The notes beneath the pieces are model-generated. The model was given only the letters and a program-made list of their open reading frames with translations. It made no database searches and was not told where the DNA came from. Shown here one piece after another: positions 1 to 12,660 of a stretch of DNA of 64,000 nt. Position 1 is the stretch's first letter, and every line of letters begins with the position of its first letter. A program made the translations under genes and the position numbers. Source of the DNA: Cucumis sativus (taxonomy: Eukaryota > Streptophyta > Magnoliopsida > Cucurbitales > Cucurbitaceae); assembly GCF_000004075.3 (NCBI RefSeq), contig NW_022279559.1:1-64000 (forward strand), written 5' to 3'.

Positions 1-1990
1 ATAGTTATTCTTTAAAAGAATAAGGACAATATTTAATTTGGTTTCGAAGGTACATCAATCAAAACAAATCGAAGTTCAATATATTCTAAACGACTATATT
101 AATATTATATGAACTAAAATTAAAAAGAAATGAAAAAGACGAAAATAGTATAATTCAAAGTAGTTGATGATTTTATAACTATATTTTGATGCCCAAAAGG
201 CATAAACTCTTTAAAGCCCTTTTTCGAAAGATACGATTTAAAGTTATTGTACAACAAGAAAAAAGGAAAAAGAATGAGTTATGCTTATCTCTTTATTGAA
301 ACTAACATAATATTTGAAATAGAAGTACAAAAACTAGGTAATAAAAAAACGGTTAAAAAAGAAGTCGTTGTCTCTCTTCATTTCATATCAAAATATATTG
401 TCAAAATCAATTACAAATATAATAAAATATCATTTATAGACACTCATGGATATTGTATATTAATTTCTACCTCAAATAAACAATGAAACATCAACTATAG
501 GAATGAAATTTTTTACTTAATTAAAAAATATTTTAATTTAACTTAATAGTTACGAAATCTTAATCCTAAAATATTTTCAAATTCTTTCAAGGATATGTTT
601 GAAAAAGAAAAGAGTTCTTAAAATGAAAAATTAATTAGGAGAAAAATAGGATATAAAGAAAAGAGATGTAAGATGAAAGTACCACCAAAGGGCTATAATT
701 AGTATTAAAAAACAAGGATAATCATGTGTTCATGCGATGCTTTTAAAATGTTAATTAAGTGTAAGTAAAGGTTTTAATTTGGGAGCAAATGATTGAGGTT
801 TGGCCTTTTTAGGTTGGCGTGGAGAATTTGCTAACAAAACTTCTCCCTTGGGGCAAGGTGTGATTGTAATTATATTGTTGGCAATTCAAATCATGCATGG
901 GATTATTTGATACTAACAACATCAATCATATACCACATTTCCCCCAAATAAATTAGTTCATTATCACCTAAAATGGGTTTTAAATTTAAAATTAGCGTTC
1001 AACCAAAGTGACCAGATGGATTCGTTTTTCAAATAACCAATCTCGATTAACTAACAAATGATCACCACTAAAATAAGTATGTAACACAACTTACTTATTT
1101 AATCTATTAACTCTTAGGTTTATGTGTTTATAGTCTCTTTATCCTTCTTTGTAATATAATACATCTTTAAACGTTCAAACTTTATATATATATATAAATC
1201 TTTAATTTTGAATTTTTTGTTTGATCTATTCAATTTATTCGAACATATGCCAACCTATCAGACACATAATTGAAGGTCGAATGATATATCCTATCACATA
1301 ATTGTAAGTATAGAAAAAGATGTAAATGAACCGACATCACATCCTAATGAAAGAAATTTTGGACATATAAACAGTTAATTGTGAAAGAATTGAAAATTAT
1401 TATTTCTACCTTGTTGTACGTTTTTATTTGACAACCTTACTTAGTTTGAAAGTAAAACCTCCAATAGAAGTACTACATCACTTTTTTAAAATTTAGAAAT
1501 CAAATAGATAGGAAATCATTTAAGGCTAAAAGTTTTATGGTTTGAATTTCCATGCAATAATAGAATTATATTACATTATTTATTTTCAAATAGTTTTTAA
1601 TAAAGAAAAATAAAGAGTTTTAAAAAAGAGTAAAAGAAATTTCACTTCCCCATGGTAGACACGTCAGACGACTCGTATTTAGCCACGTAGGAGCTAAGTA
1701 TAGGATAACATAACACATCCGAATAAGAAATTTAGTTAATGAAAGAAAAACGAAAAATCAGTCAACCGGCCGTAGGTCCACACACCTTAACTGCGGGGGC
1801 CACATAACTGCCAGGTCAGCATCTCGCCAACATGAAATGGACTGTAAATTAAATTAAAAATCCATTGAAAATTAAAAAGAAGAAGAAGAAAAAAAAAACC
1901 CTTATTTTCAAACTTACCTTTTATCCAAAAAAAAAAAAAAGAATAAACAAAAACTCCATTAATTAAAAAGCTAACTAAAGGACAGAAGAA
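1..1990. other. AT-rich intergenic DNA and upstream region of the first receptor kinase
   Basis: No open frame here looks like a protein. The sequence is strongly AT-rich. Close to the gene, about 1650-1700, there are two ACGT-core motifs (gacacgtcag and gccacgtagg), the kind of core bound by plant bZIP factors. A GAA-triplet run at about 1985-2002 probably lies in the transcribed leader of the downstream kinase gene. No clear TATA box or transcription start can be assigned. Confidence 0.5.
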
Positions 1991-3230
1991 GAAGAAGAAG
2001 AAGCTTTAGCAATGGCGGAAGAAGATTTTCTGAATGTGCAGTAGCTTCACTCAAACTAATTGGTTTCCACCTAATATTCTGCTTCTCTGAGCTTCTTCTT
2101 CTTTCTCTTTCCTTGTCTCTTCTTTTTAGCTTTTTTTTTTCTGTTCTTCCGCTGTTGATTTATTATTATAGGTCACGAATCTTCAGGATTATTCTTCTGT
2201 CCCTCTTCACAGGTACTTGTTTTGGATCTTCTCTTATTCACCATCTTTTCATATCTTTTTTCTTCCTCTTTATCTTCTGGAGTTTGTTGATCTGTGGTTT
2301 GATTTTTTTATGATGAGCTGTTTGTTTCTTTCGTGTCTTTTTGGATAAAGCTGCGTTGAGTGTGATTTCGCTTGTGGCAGAGCTAAGTGGTGAACTGTTG
2401 AGAGATAAGAGTTGGTCGATTGGTTTGATGAGTAGTTGGGCGGTGGGAAATAATTTGATTTCGAAGTCCAAGGATGCGTTTGGTTTCATATTAGTCTTTG
2501 GGATTTGGTTTGGGAGTTTCGGAAGTACTTCGTTTAATTTGTTTTCAGAATTAAAAAAAAAATGCGTTTGGTTTGGTTTTGTTTCATTTTAGTCTTCTAG
2601 ATTTGGTTTCAGAGTTTGAAAGGTACTTCTTAAACGAATTTTAGAAAGTCGCAATTTAAATATTGAGAGTAGAAGATTCACTTTATCATGAATTTTATAT
2701 ATTTCTGGTACAATATTACATAATTTTAAATATTTTGAAATATTGGATTTTTAATTCACTAAAATGTTTATTATATCGATCAAACTCTTTAATTGTTGAC
2801 TAAGCTTTTGTTTTTTGAAGAATGAGAAAAAATTAGGGTGGCATGAATTTTGAAATGAAAGCACGATGTACTTCCAAAATGTCTCATGTTTTTCCATCAG
2901 GTGCTATTTTGAGAAATGTGATTGTAATTCTTCGTGGCTCTTATATATGAATTTAGGCTCTCCTTATTTGGTTGTCGTTCTGGTTACTACTTCGTGATCA
3001 TAACTACAGGGATGTTTCTTTTTGGGATTTGGTTAGTCTTTTTGCTTCTACTTGATATTCTCTTTCATTGTTTTTTTGCTTTGTTGTAATTATAGACACA
3101 AACTAGCTCATATTTATACCAATTGGGCCTCTTTCAATATATTTGACTGTCAATGGATGGTTGTCTTTGCAGATATAGCATAGCAATGGCTCTATTCATC
3201 CTTTTTGCATGGATTTCATAACGCCGACCA
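1991..3230 (+). promoter_or_regulatory. Multi-exon 5' leader of the first receptor kinase, with short upstream ORFs
   Basis: The leader can be traced by similarity to the leader of the second kinase copy. A first non-coding exon probably ends near 2212 (cttcacag|gtactt, matched by cccag|gtactt in copy 2). A middle segment contains the shared string agagctaagtgg at about 2379. A last leader exon probably begins near 3173 after tctttgcag. Two upstream ORFs would be in the mRNA: 2012-2044 (10 codons) and 3186-3221 (11 codons, MALFILFAWIS). The second ends 9 bases before the first in-frame ATG of the kinase. Leader introns and uORFs could dampen translation, but this is inferred from sequence only. 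Confidence 0.5.
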
Positions 3231-6200
3231 ATGAAAATGATGTTGGTTAGGATGGGAGAAGTCTATCTTCTAATTCTAGTACTGGCTTGCTATAATTATC
3301 TTGCCCTTTCTGATTTTCAAGGTATGGATTGCATCTCTAGATGGTGTTTTAAAATTGAGACGTCTCTTGTCATACTGCTGCTCATAGAATTGTAGCTTAA
3401 GCGTTTGGTCTGTGATGTGGAATTAAAAGTTGCCCATCTCGTTAATCCTTGCGATGTTTGTACATTGTTCTAGAGTGGAACAAATAAGATAGAGATTAAA
3501 AATTGATTTCTTCTTCTTGATTGGCTTGGACAAATATTGCATATTCAAGTTAAATGCACATGACATGCTTATGTGTAATTGAAGTTTACTTTTCGCAACT
3601 GTATACATGTATCACTTAGAGCTGACAAGTGAAATGTATCTTTTTATTTTTTTTCTCCGACGTTGTTTTGAAAGCAACAGACTCATTTTCTTCTACTTGC
3701 TATTGTACTGATATACTCGACTTGTTTGACTGATTGATGAATGTTGTTCTGCTCTCCTCCAGGTGATGCACTCTATGCATTGAGGACTACATTGAATGCA
3801 ACAGCAAATCAGCTCACAGATTGGAACCCAAATCAAGTCAATCCATGTACTTGGTCCAATGTTATATGTAGGGGAAACAGTGTGATCTCTGTGTAAGATA
3901 GACTTAAATGTACTCTTTTCCATAGTTTTCTCTTCGATGTTGTTGTATTCTACTTTTACTTGCCATTATAAAGTTTCTAAGTCTGGTTTTTACTTATATT
4001 GTGTCTAACTTCTCAGATCCTTGTCCACAATGGGATTTACTGGAACCTTGTCTCCGCGAATTGGAAGTATAAAATCACTTTCAACTCTGTGAGTAGTGTG
4101 TTTGTATATATAAAACTTACAGCCCTGAATACTTCATGTTGCTAGATTTTAGCTGAAAGTTTGATTATACATTTCTGGATTTTATCTTGATTTGTACTTT
4201 CTTTGTCATATATTTTCCGTGAGTAAGTCCTAATTCTTCAAACCAGGTGCTTAGACTTGCTTAAGGTTGATAGAAACTTCTTTTTGTTCGAGAAACAGAA
4301 TTTTGTATTGCACGTATTTGTAGTGTTAAAATTTCATAATTGGAACATTCTTTTTGGTCTTGAGAGAGTTTGGGAGCTGTTGGTAAATAAAACCAAAGCA
4401 TCATACTATTACCATTAAAGCAGTAAAAGTTAACGACTGCTGAAGTGTATTCTTAATATTGAAGGTTATGAAATTCACCAAGCCTAATATTTTACTGTCT
4501 ATATGGTATAATTGCTGGCATCACGTGGTTGGAAAGTTTCTTTTATGTTTGTAGTTTCAGGAAAGGGTTAGAAATTAGTCGTGACTTGTGAAAAGCATAT
4601 TATGATTTTTTTTTTCCTATTAAATTTGTTTCTCTAAACTGGTGTTTGAAGAAAATCTGCTTATTAGCGATGAACAACCAAGCATCTTCATTAATATAGA
4701 TTCGTCTGCAACAGCATTTTGCAGGGAAATTACATAAGTGGGGAGATACCAAAGGATTTTGGAAACCTGACAAATTTGGTTAGTTTGGATTTGGGAAATA
4801 ACAGCCTAACTGGCCAAATACCATCATCCCTGGGTAATCTTAAGAAACTACAGTTCTTGTAAGTAATTCGCAATGATGTCAAAATTTGAAGATATTTCAC
4901 GAGTGTCTATAATGATTACGGTTTATTCTTGAGATAATGAGTCATTATTATTTTTCAAGCAGAACTCTGAGTCAAAATCGTCTAACGGGGACTATTCCCG
5001 ACTCACTTTCAACCCTTCCTAGCTTGATTAATCTGTAAGTTTTCCACTGATCTGGGGCTAACTGTAAATCTTCAGTTTCTGTTGACGAAGTGTATTTCAT
5101 TTCTTGATTTCTTGATTGTGATTCTCCTACAGTCTGCTTGATTCGAATGATCTGAGTGGTCCAATTCCGCAGCAGTTATTTCAAGTTCCAAAATTCAAGT
5201 ACGTAGAACTTTTGAATATTACCAAGGTAGATACCTAAACACTGTGCACACAAACCCACTAATTAGCCCTAGCTTGTGTTGGTCCCTTTTTGTTTAATTT
5301 TGCATCATGTCATTTCTGCTGTTGATGGGTAATTTTATAGAATTGAGAGTAAGAAGCCTGTAGACTAGCATTGCTAAATTGAACATTCAAAAGTTGCTTT
5401 GAAGTCAATGTCAAGGATGGTATAATTATTCTTTAGTTGGATTCCTCTTTTCATTATTCTCATTGTAATATTTCATTCTCTATGAAAGCTTGACTGTTTG
5501 CCCCAAAAATGGTTCCACTGCCTTTTTCTGGTCGATTAGCTTGGTCAGGGAAAAATTGATGATTAGTTCCTTAGGTTGCTCATACTATTTTCTCATAGGA
5601 TGTTCAATTGTTTTGTTTGTAACAGCTTTTCTGCAAACAAGTTAAATTGTGGTGGAAAGTCTCTTCACGCCTGTGCTTCAGACAGTACAAACTCAGGTTA
5701 TTGGATCACATTTACCTTGGGCTTAGAAAAATGCTTTTCTATATTTTTATTACACAGTCACCCTATGACTAGAAGCGTAATCAAAATGTGAAAGTTTCTC
5801 TTCTTGTCAGGTTCTTCAAATAAACCCAAGGTGGGCCTCATAGTTGGAATAATTGCTGGGTTCACCGTTGCTCTTCTTTTGGTCGGAGTATTATTTTTCT
5901 TGTCCAAGGGTAGATATAAAAGCTACAAGCGCGAAGTGTTTGTAGACGTTGCAGGTAAACTGTTGTGACTAATTTATTTATACGGATTTTCCAAACATTT
6001 CTAGTGAAGGCTAGCTTGCAAGTATATCATATCAATTTAAAGTATGATTTTCTGTTGTATTCTTGCCACAAACTTTTGTAAACATTTTGTGGTATTTTCA
6101 TGGAATAAGCACGTATCTAGAAAATCAACTGTGTTGTTTCTGTTTGAAATTTGAAGCATAGACAATCTCATGAATTATTATATCAACCAGGGATCCATGT

Positions 6201-8920
6201 TTATATGGGTATTTGAATATTTCATTGATCAGTTCTCTTGGTTTCTATTTTTTTATATATTTTGAAGTAGTTGAAAATTAACTAATGGATCGATTCATTA
6301 ATAATTGGTATATGATATTTATATATTACAATTACATACAAAATAAATTCCATTTTTTTTACTCGAGGTTACATGCCAACAAAACTTTCCAATTAATTTA
6401 CGTGACATTCATATGATATTTATATATTTTTTGAGCTATGTCCATGTTGGTATTTAATTACAATTAATTTACATGATAAATTAACCTGTACTTAATCACA
6501 TGATAAATGAAGTATCATTATATTGAAACTAAGTGTACTTAGATTGCCAACAAAATTAAAATTACAGCTCAAATGACATGAGCTCTACGAATGCTTCTTT
6601 ATCATTGCATACGGACTTTTGAAGCATCTTCCAGTTTGCACACACAAAAATGGTAAAAATACTCCTGTAATGAACTGGAATTTTTGTTTATACTTATATC
6701 CAGTGTTGTGTTTCCCTTGAATTTTCCAATTAGGTGAAGTTGATCGAAGAATTGCATTTGGTCAGTTGAAAAGATTTGCCTGGAGGGAACTACAGCTAGC
6801 TACAGAAAACTTCAGTGAAAAAAATGTTTTAGGACAAGGAGGCTTTGGAAAGGTGTACAAAGGGGTGCTTGCAGATGGCACCAAAGTTGCGGTGAAACGG
6901 TTGACTGATTATGAGAGTCCAGGGGAGATGCAGCGTTTCAGCGTGAAGTTGAGATGATTAGTGTAGCTGTCCATAGAAATCTGTTGCGTCTCATTGGATT
7001 CTGCACAACTCAGACAGAACGCCTATTGGTGTATCCCTTTATGCAGAACTTGAGTGTTGCCTACCGTCTTCGAGGTATAAGGTGTTTTCGTTATTGTCTA
7101 TATTACATTTGCAATAATTGCTCTTGACAATATGTTTACATAAAATAAATAATGCTATTTGAGAAAATCATTTCGTTGTTTACGTATTACATAATGTTGT
7201 TTAGAGCACGTTTTTGGAATATGATCATGAAAAAACGTGCATGATACTGATACATAAGTAAATAGTAGATGCAGGCCCACTCACACATTTAAGATCCTTT
7301 TGTCTACTAACATTTAAGTTCATGTTGGATTTGTAGCATGCTAGTAATCTGTGCTAAAGTATTAATATAATTAGATTTATCTTAATTCATCAGTTAAAGT
7401 TTTTAAGTTGATTGGTAATTTAACATAGTAATAGAGTAAGATGTCATGTGTTCAGATTCTTATACTGTCATTTGCTCTTCAGTTAGATATTTGTTTTCAC
7501 TTGTTGGATGCTATGCAAACTTTCAACTTCGGTGTATCCTTATGTGGTTAAGTCTATTTATAATTATGCATTAGGTTTGATTTTTCTAAGTGAAGGTCGT
7601 TTTTGTTGTTCCTTTGTACTTTCAATTGTGTCCATCATTCTATCCTGCTTTCGTTTAGTCAAATGCTATTCTAATTCCACGCCTTATGACGAAAGGAAAG
7701 TCGGGTGGTGTAAAGTGAAGATTAAGGGAAGTAGAGAAAAATTCCCTTCAAGGGTATTCCGAAGGTGTAACCTAGGCAACGAAACTGTTAAATACTTTGC
7801 TGTTTTTCCTCTGATTTCTCCGGTATTTTCAATGCAGAACTAAAGCCCGGAGAAGCTGTTCTAGATTGGCCTACTCGAAAACGGGTGGCATTGGGCACAG
7901 CTCGTGGTTTAGAGTATCTTCATGAACATTGCAACCCAAAGATTATTCATCGAGATGTTAAGGCAGCTAATGTATTGCTTGATGAAGATTTTGAAGCAGT
8001 TGTTGGCGATTTTGGCTTAGCAAAGTTGGTTGATGTTAGGAAGACTAATGTCACTACTCAAATTCGAGGGACAATGGGTCACATAGCACCGGAGTACTTA
8101 TCTACTGGAAAGTCATCCGAAAGGACTGATGTTTTTGGTTATGGTATCATGCTTTTAGAACTTGTTACAGGGCAACGTGCAATTGACTTCTCACGCTTAG
8201 AAGAAGAGGACGATGTTTTACTACTCGACCATGTAAGTAAATCTCGTCAAATCAATATCTTTAAGGGTTTGTTTGGGATGCTGAGTTGGTTATTACAATA
8301 ATTTGTGTTTGGAGTGTAAACTATTTTGGTATAGGTTATAATAGTTTGTTTTAAAGTACAGATTATTTTAGTTTAAATAATAAATAAGGAAAGATCATGA
8401 TTATACTATAGTTTGAGTGTCGCTAAGTCTGAGTATCATAATGAGGAACTTCAACTATTGTAATGGAAGGGGTTGGAAGGCCAAATATTAACGTGCCATT
8501 ATTATGGATTAGAAGCACAAACAAAATAAACTACCAAGTCTGAATTCTCCTAATTTTTGCCTCATTTGTTATTCCTTAGCTAATTCCCAATTTCACTTGG
8601 CTATGAAGGTTAAGAAACTAGAAAGGGAGAAACGACTCGATGCCATTGTCGATCGTAATCTAAATAACTACAACATTCAAGAGGTAGAGATGATGATTCA
8701 AGTGGCATTGCTGTGCACACAGCCATGCTCGGACGACCGTCCAGCAATGTCACAAGTCGTTCGGATGCTCGAAGGAGAGGGATTAGCAGAGAGGTGGGAA
8801 GAATGGCAGCATTTGGAGGTGACTCGCAGACAAGAATACGAAAGATTGCAGAGAAGATTCGAATGGGGAGAAGATTCAATACATAGACAGGATGCAATCC
8901 AATTATCTGGTGGAAGATGA
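3231..8920 (+). CDS. LRR receptor-like serine/threonine kinase, subfamily II, tandem copy 1 (frameshifted as given)
   Basis: Plasma-membrane receptor kinase of the At5g65240/At5g10290 group, related to SERK co-receptors; the ligand is unknown. Coding exons: 3231-3321, 3763-3892, 4017-4088, 4715-4858, 4963-5034, 5133-5198, 5626-5696, 5811-5954, 6734-7074, 7838-8232, 8609-8920. The order is signal peptide, LRRNT cap ([10 protein letters not shown]), about five LRRs in 72-nt exon units, a juxtamembrane Cys pair, one TM helix encoded near 5826-5900, and the kinase. The kinase shows [15 protein letters not shown] (K318), HRD, DFG and the C-terminal SGGR tail. Expected length is 612 aa from 3231, or 605 aa from the ATG at 3252, which aligns with the start of copy 2. 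As written, a G run at 6922-6925 is one base short. Translation then stops at 6955-6957 after 337 aa, just past the ATP lysine. The rest of the kinase is intact in the other frame, so an assembly error is likely. Confidence 0.93.
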
Positions 8921-11900
8921 GGTACCAAATTTACCTCCAAATCTCTCCCACCTTTTCATCTCTCTTGGCTATGAAACCATATGGACATGGCAGTTATTGT
9001 AGTTAGGTAAGTTTTATTGGTTCCAAATGTTCCCGAAAGCCTTGCCTTTTCATCTCCCAGTTTGTAAATTTCCGTTGGCTTTTGCTTTCTTTTTGTAATC
9101 CTGTTTTCCCCCAATTTAACATTTGTTGTGGCTGAACATTGTAATACAGCCAATTCTACAAAGTCATCATATTCATATTTGGCTTAACATTTCTCGTGTT
9201 ATATTGATCAATTTTCCCCCCCTTTTTGGATTTTAAATATATTGTTTACTTCCATATAGTTAAATCCTAAATATGGTAGTTCAACTTTGATAATTAGATT
9301 CGTTTAGACGCGTTTGATATTCGATAGAATTTAACATATAAAATTTTTTTTTGCATTTATTGAATTTTTTGGTTTGTTGTTTGCTAATGTAGGAGTGTTT
9401 TCTAAATCAAAATATTGAAAACTGATTAGAAGTATGTTCGTCTATTAACGTTAAAATTTTCTTAAATAGTTAGTATAATTTCTTTCCACGTAAGAATTGC
9501 TTATTGGTATTGAGTTGTTTATATATGATTTATTAATATTTTAACGGATTAATTTTAACTTAGGGAACTCACATTTTCACCCCTTTATCTAGAATTATAT
9601 ATCAATATGAAAATGAAATGTAAATACAATTAAGAATTATTGTAAGTTTTAGTTTGTCAACCTTGAGCTTGTGGTTAGTTTTAAACTTTTAATATGGGTC
9701 AATAGATTTCTAACATTTTCACTTTTGTATCTATGTAAGAAGTCTCTCCACTTCAATTTTGTATCTAATAGTTTTTAACAAGCTCTAAATTTTAGTAAGT
9801 AGTAGTTCTTTTAGATATGATTTTAAATTTTATATTCATCGGAGAGGTTAAGGGTTAGTTTCGAAAATTCAAAATTTAAATCGACAGCCCAAGTTTTTAG
9901 ATTAAAAATACAATTTTGTGAAAAGTAATGTAAATAACCGAAATCATAATTGTAATATGTAAAGCATGGAAATTAGATCAAATCAATCAATAACAATGAA
10001 GTCACATTAACGTTCCTAGAAGACCTAATAGAAGTCAAGTTTTTTCCTTCATGAAAGCAAAGTGTGTTTGTGCTCTAACTTAAACAGTACAAGCAATCAT
10101 TGATGTCAGTTTAAATAATCAAATATGTTGATTTAAACACACTCAAAAACACGCTTACCAAAACCAACAATCTTTTTAATTATCGTATGTAATTTATGGT
10201 CTAAAGTAATGTTGAAAATGATGAACTAGATACTGAGAAGATCCTCAAATAAAAACGGATAACTTTATTTAAAAGCTTACCGCTTCAAATAACTCTTCAT
10301 ACCATACAATGGAGAAGGAGAGAATATACAAAAAGAAAACTAGCCTTCTTCGTCACAAGGACATGGAGAACCCTATAATAGGCTATGCTACAAACTCCAA
10401 AACATTCACTTGAAGGGTATGAAAAAATTTATCATCAATAACATCCAAAGCATTAGATGAATCTAAACAATCATTGTGAAAGAATCCTATGATCTTCAAA
10501 TAATCCGACCCAACCTCCAAATGGGACGATAAATCTAAAATTTCATCTTTTTGTATATGTATCATAGCTTGAAAATCCACTATAGAACCATCTTGGGTGA
10601 AAGATATTTGGATAGGACCAAAGTTATCACATGATAACAACACTTTTGTACATTTATTAACCTAATTAATAAAATTTTAGGTAAAAACTACATTATAACT
10701 CTTTTTTTTTCTTTTTTGTTTTTGGTTGAAAGGTATAAGTTTTGACAAAGTCATCATTAAATTATGTAATAGTTTATTTTTTACTTAAGCTTTGTTTTAA
10801 TAAAACTAATGATTTAATGAAAATTCTTACTAATTTTTAATAAAATAAAAATTCAGTAAAAGTTGAACTAAATGTTTTACTTTTTTTTAAACAAAATTTT
10901 ATCATTTAAAATAAAATTTCAAGAACAATAATTAATTAGTCAAAAGAATTTGAATAAGAACAAAACACATATGAAAAGGAAACACCAAAAAGGGTAAAAA
11001 TGAATAAATTAGTGAACAACCCACAAGTGTATGTCCACATGCCATCTGGATCTAACCACCACTATGAGATGAACTCATATTGTAAATTTGTAATACACAT
11101 ATTTACATTCATATTTCCTTTTGGCTTCTCACCAAAATCACTTTTATATTTAATTTCACACTTTTGAATATACTTTTTATCACCATCAAATCTAAACATG
11201 CTAGTTAGAGGGTTTTTAAATTCAAATTTACTCTAACAAATATTGTATTTGAATGGATATAAAAATACATATCCCCACAAAAATATTTTATCGGATTTTA
11301 TTTTCGTTTATAGAGATGATTTTTAGTTTTTTATAGTAAGATAAATTAAAATATTTAGAAAATTTAAGATTTTATACTGATAAAAACTGATATATAGAAA
11401 GACCTATCAAAAGTCTGTATTAATAGAATATTACGAAATTTTGTTGTCAAATTTTCCATTTTTGATCATTTTTATGTATATATATTATTTTGAAAAATTA
11501 ATGGGAAAAAGGAGTGAGAAAAAAGATATAATTATTAATTAATGTTTTAGTTCATTTACATTATAGTTACTTTGAAAGGTTTCTAATGATATCTCATAAT
11601 TAAAAAATTATTGTACTTTTAGTTTAGTCTTGAGAGCAATGATTGATGTTTGTGAATGACGTTAATAATGGATAAATATTATATTCAAAATGTTTTTGTA
11701 TAAAAAATAAAAGAAAAAAAAAGTTAAATTTAAAAAGTAGTTATCGAAGATCAATGGTAAATGACAAAACTCATCATCCCACATATTTAGTACACACGAC
11801 TCCAAAATGTAGGAATGAACCTTCAACCTCTCGAGATAGATGTCATGCCGATACCACTAAGCTTAGTTTACAAAGAGAAATCAATATAGATATATATTTG

Positions 11901-12660
11901 TTGTTTATTATTAGTGCAATTGATGTAGAAAGATTTAAAAGAGAAACATTCTCTAAATAATGCTTAACTGAATTGAAAGTGCATTTTATATTAGCACAAA
12001 GTTGTAAACGTTGATTAAATATTAGAAACATATATGTTAAGTATCGGTGAAATGTTCATAAACATCGAGGAAATTTAAAATTTATTAATATATAATCGAT
12101 ATTTGGGTCTATATAACAATATGTTAATCACCAAACTCAAGTAGGATGGTATAATTGGTTAAAATATATACTATCAATTAAAGTAGCAATTTGTTTCATA
12201 AACTTAGAATTTTGTTACTTGCTTTCAATTTGGTAACAATTTAGTTCATATATTTTAATACGTAACAATTTAGTCTTGGTACTTTCAAATTTATAACAAT
12301 TTAGTACGTAGAAAATATTAAAACTAGATGTTATTTCTAGACTATGTATTTTGTAAAAGATATTAAGTTTCGGTTAGTTTATTGATTTTAAATTGATCCG
12401 TATGAATTCGAAAATGAAAGATTTAAAGATTAAATTGTTATAAAATTATAAATACAAGTTACAAATAAATTGAAGTTTAGATACTAAAAGTAATTTTTAA
12501 TTTAAAAAAATTGAGAAATGAAATAACAAATGAGTTTTTTTGAAAAATAGAAAAGAAGAACGATCTAAAAAAGAATAAAAGAATAAAAGAATTCTTTTAC
12601 ATTTTATTTTTATAAGCGTAAATAGTTAGTGAATTTATATTGTATTTTAAAGGTTTTGTT
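8921..12660. other. Intergenic DNA between the two kinase copies
   Basis: The first part, to about 9200, is the 3' UTR of copy 1; copy 2 has related downstream sequence (for example gtggctgaa..gtaatac). The remainder is AT-rich. One minus-strand frame at 10383-10643 (86 aa) has protein-like composition but no recognisable family, no convincing splice sites and no neighbour exons. I treat it as a chance frame or a fossil. Confidence 0.5.

Noticed and set aside
10383-10643. 86-aa minus-strand frame with protein-like composition
   Set aside because: No family recognised, no flanking exons with compatible splice sites, isolated in AT-rich spacer.
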